Source: Phoebastria nigripes (lineage: Eukaryota; Chordata; Aves; Procellariiformes; Diomedeidae). Taken from it: 64,000 nt of DNA. Under the pieces are notes generated by a model, which was given only the letters and a program-made list of their open reading frames with translations, searched no databases and was not told the DNA's origin. Both the position numbers and the translations under genes were made by a program. Every line of letters begins with the position of its first letter. The stretch's first letter is position 1. The stretch is from the NCBI GenBank assembly GCA_035582835.1, contig JAYKAV010003432.1, positions 1,853,710-1,917,709 of the forward strand. Reading direction: 5' to 3'. Shown here piece after piece: positions 62,301 through 64,000 of the stretch.

Positions 62301-64000
62301 CTTCTCGGCACCCTCAAAGGTACCTGCCAAGTCCTTTGTGGGTTTATGGGCTGTCGTTAGCCTGGGCAAACAGGACTNGTTCCAGGTGAGCGCAGACAGC
62401 GCGTGGCAGCACCGCCGGCCGTCTCCAGCAGCTCCGCGGAGGAGACGGGCTTCCACGGATGGGTCAGTGCAGGTGGCTTTTAGGGTAGCGATGTCGGTGG
62501 GATGGGGGGGACCCTCTGTTTGAAGGGTACCAAAACGCACGCTGAAACGAAAAGAAAACCTTTCCATTAAATCGCCTGCCCCACAGGAGTCGGGGATGCT
62601 GCTTATTTCCCTCTTCAGTCAGGTGGGGATGTAACAAATCGAGTGGCAGCACAGATGTGGGCAAATATTGGATATTGTTATCAAACAGACTGGGCTTCTT
62701 TGTGAAGACGATGTGTGTTTTTCAGTGTGTTCATTTAGAAATAATACAGAACTTAACAAATGATAAACTGACTGTGCTTTACAGGAGCATCACCGGGACG
62801 GTGCTGAGCGCAGACCCACACGTGTGGGATGCTCGGGAGCTCCTGCAGCCCCTTGCCACCCCGGTTTGTCCCCCTGTGTCCCTGCGCTGGCCCAAATGGT
62901 GTTTCTCAGGAGTGCCAGATGTTCATAAACTCATCCTCCTTTTCACTAAAGTTTATCAACCAGCAGATGTTGCTTATTCTGCCAAAAACCCAAAGTCATT
63001 AGCAAAACCTTAATTTCTTTCTAGCTTCCTCAGCTGTGCTGACCTATGCTTATCACAGTGGGCACCCTGCAGAAACCCTCCGAATGGAGTGTTTTCCAGG
63101 ATATATGTGTGTGTGTGTATACACACACATATAAATTATAAATCAATAAATAGATGTATATAGAAAAAAAATCCAGCAGTTTTTAGTAGCTCAGAAATGT
63201 GCTGCAGTTGAAAGTTTATGGATGGAAAGAGGCTGTTCAAGTCTTCTTCCACCAAACGAACCTTGTGGTGAAGCTCTGTTAAAGAAGATGGAAGTTTGAT
63301 GCAGCGCCTGCCCGCAGATTGATAACGATCTCCTTAGTGTGCAAAGAGTAAGTTTGTTTTCTCCTGGAGGAATAGGTGGCAGTGCACAAGCAGAGCTCTT
63401 TGTCCAGGCCAGTGGCAGCAGTGGTGGGGTTAAGGGGAGAGACNGGCTGGGGGTTTAAATGGAGACATGAGGCTTTGCTTCTGCACGTGCGGAGTTTGCT
63501 GCTGGCCTCCGCCTGAAGCCTTGTGCGCGGGTGGGACCCTGGGACGATGTGCGTGGCCCCCTCTCTCCTAACCCCGGGGGGTCTGGGCCCTGCACAACAG
63601 TGCGTGCACTGCGAATTCACCTCCTCCCGTGCCTTACGATAACCTCTTTGGGTGTCTTATAAATGCACCAGTGCTTGCCGGTCCCCGTCCCTACAGCTTT
63701 GATTGCACTTTATTTCTTTACTCATTTTGCNCTTTGCTGGCTGACGGGACAGTCCCTCTGTTTGCTGGCAGTGAGCAGGCGATTGGTANGCTGCAGAAAA
63801 GAAAAGTTAACTTGCCACAATACGGGAAAAAGAAAGGGTGTCCCCCAAAGCAGCTCTGGCGGGAGGTCACCCCCAGTGGGAGATCCCACCGTGACGGTGA
63901 GGTCCATCCCTCTGAGAAACTTGTTTTCCTCTCTGACTTTAATTACAAAGAATAACATCTCTGTCGGGCAGACGGCAGCGTCGGTGCGTGCTGCCGGGCC
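59376..64000. other. Intergenic region to the right edge
   Basis: Unique sequence of mixed composition with scattered single Ns (60030, 60829, 61564, 62379, 63444, 63731 and 63789). It has short A runs (61500-61510) and a TG/CA palindrome (63101-63134). No coding exon, RNA gene or further transposon was recognised. It presumably belongs to the spacer or upstream region of the next gene, expected to be RAB27B. Confidence 0.5.
63101..63134. repeat. Palindromic TG/CA microsatellite
   Basis: ATATATGTGTGTGTGTGTAT is followed directly by ACACACACATATAAAT, so the (TG)n and (CA)n arms form an inverted repeat with almost no loop. It could extrude as a cruciform or alternate into Z-form DNA. It is most likely an ordinary compound microsatellite. 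Confidence 0.85.

Noticed and set aside
55061..64000. Search for RAB27B coding exons
   Set aside because: The GTPase start (LLALGDSGVGKT-like P-loop) and later Rab motifs were not found on either strand. Only noncoding parts could be here.
1..64000. tRNA genes, CRISPR arrays, bacterial operons or phage
   Set aside because: No cloverleaf, spaced direct repeats or dense unspliced genes were seen. The sequence is vertebrate nuclear DNA with large introns.

Overview
The window reads as a piece of a bird genome, probably the Z chromosome. Its genes are split by GT-AG introns. It carries chicken-repeat-1 (CR1) LINE fragments and a solo retroviral LTR of a type I recall as common in neoavian birds. 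The gene order MBD2 - POLI - STARD6 - C18orf54 - (DYNAP position) matches human 18q21.2, and I recall that segment as Z-linked in birds. The species cannot be named from the sequence alone. It looks like a short-read assembly: there is a 55-base gap, some fifty isolated single Ns, and an embedded stretch of Illumina flow-cell adapter.

Layout. Positions 1-6945 are mostly noncoding, most likely MBD2 intron 1. MBD2 coding exon 1 (minus strand, 6946-7058) faces POLI (plus strand, 8383-18723) across a CpG island. POLI is rebuilt here as 10 in-frame exons coding for 729 residues of DNA polymerase iota. It converges tail to tail with STARD6 (minus strand, 26272-19889, six coding exons, 210 residues, a START lipid-transfer protein). 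STARD6 shares a second CpG-island promoter, carrying ZNF143-, NRF1- and YY1-type sites, with C18orf54/LAS2 (plus strand, 29024-39041). C18orf54 is intact except for one 40-base exon whose acceptor seems to have been damaged. A 6.5 kb intergenic stretch with an old CR1 relic follows.

The most interesting locus is 45609-55060 (plus strand). It is a nine-exon gene, intact in this sequence, for a 465-residue single-pass type II membrane protein whose outer part is two cupin domains. Each domain keeps a complete three-His/one-Glu metal site, the architecture of bacterial and fungal oxalate decarboxylases and plant germin-like proteins. The gene sits where mammals have DYNAP. Its transmembrane exon is almost identical to the human DYNAP transmembrane segment as I recall it. 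I infer that mammalian DYNAP is the remnant of a membrane-anchored bicupin gene that lost its cupin exons.

The last 9 kb (55061-64000) has no gene I can support. It holds a 575-base solo LTR and some CpG-containing unique sequence that may include conserved regulatory elements near the next expected gene, RAB27B.
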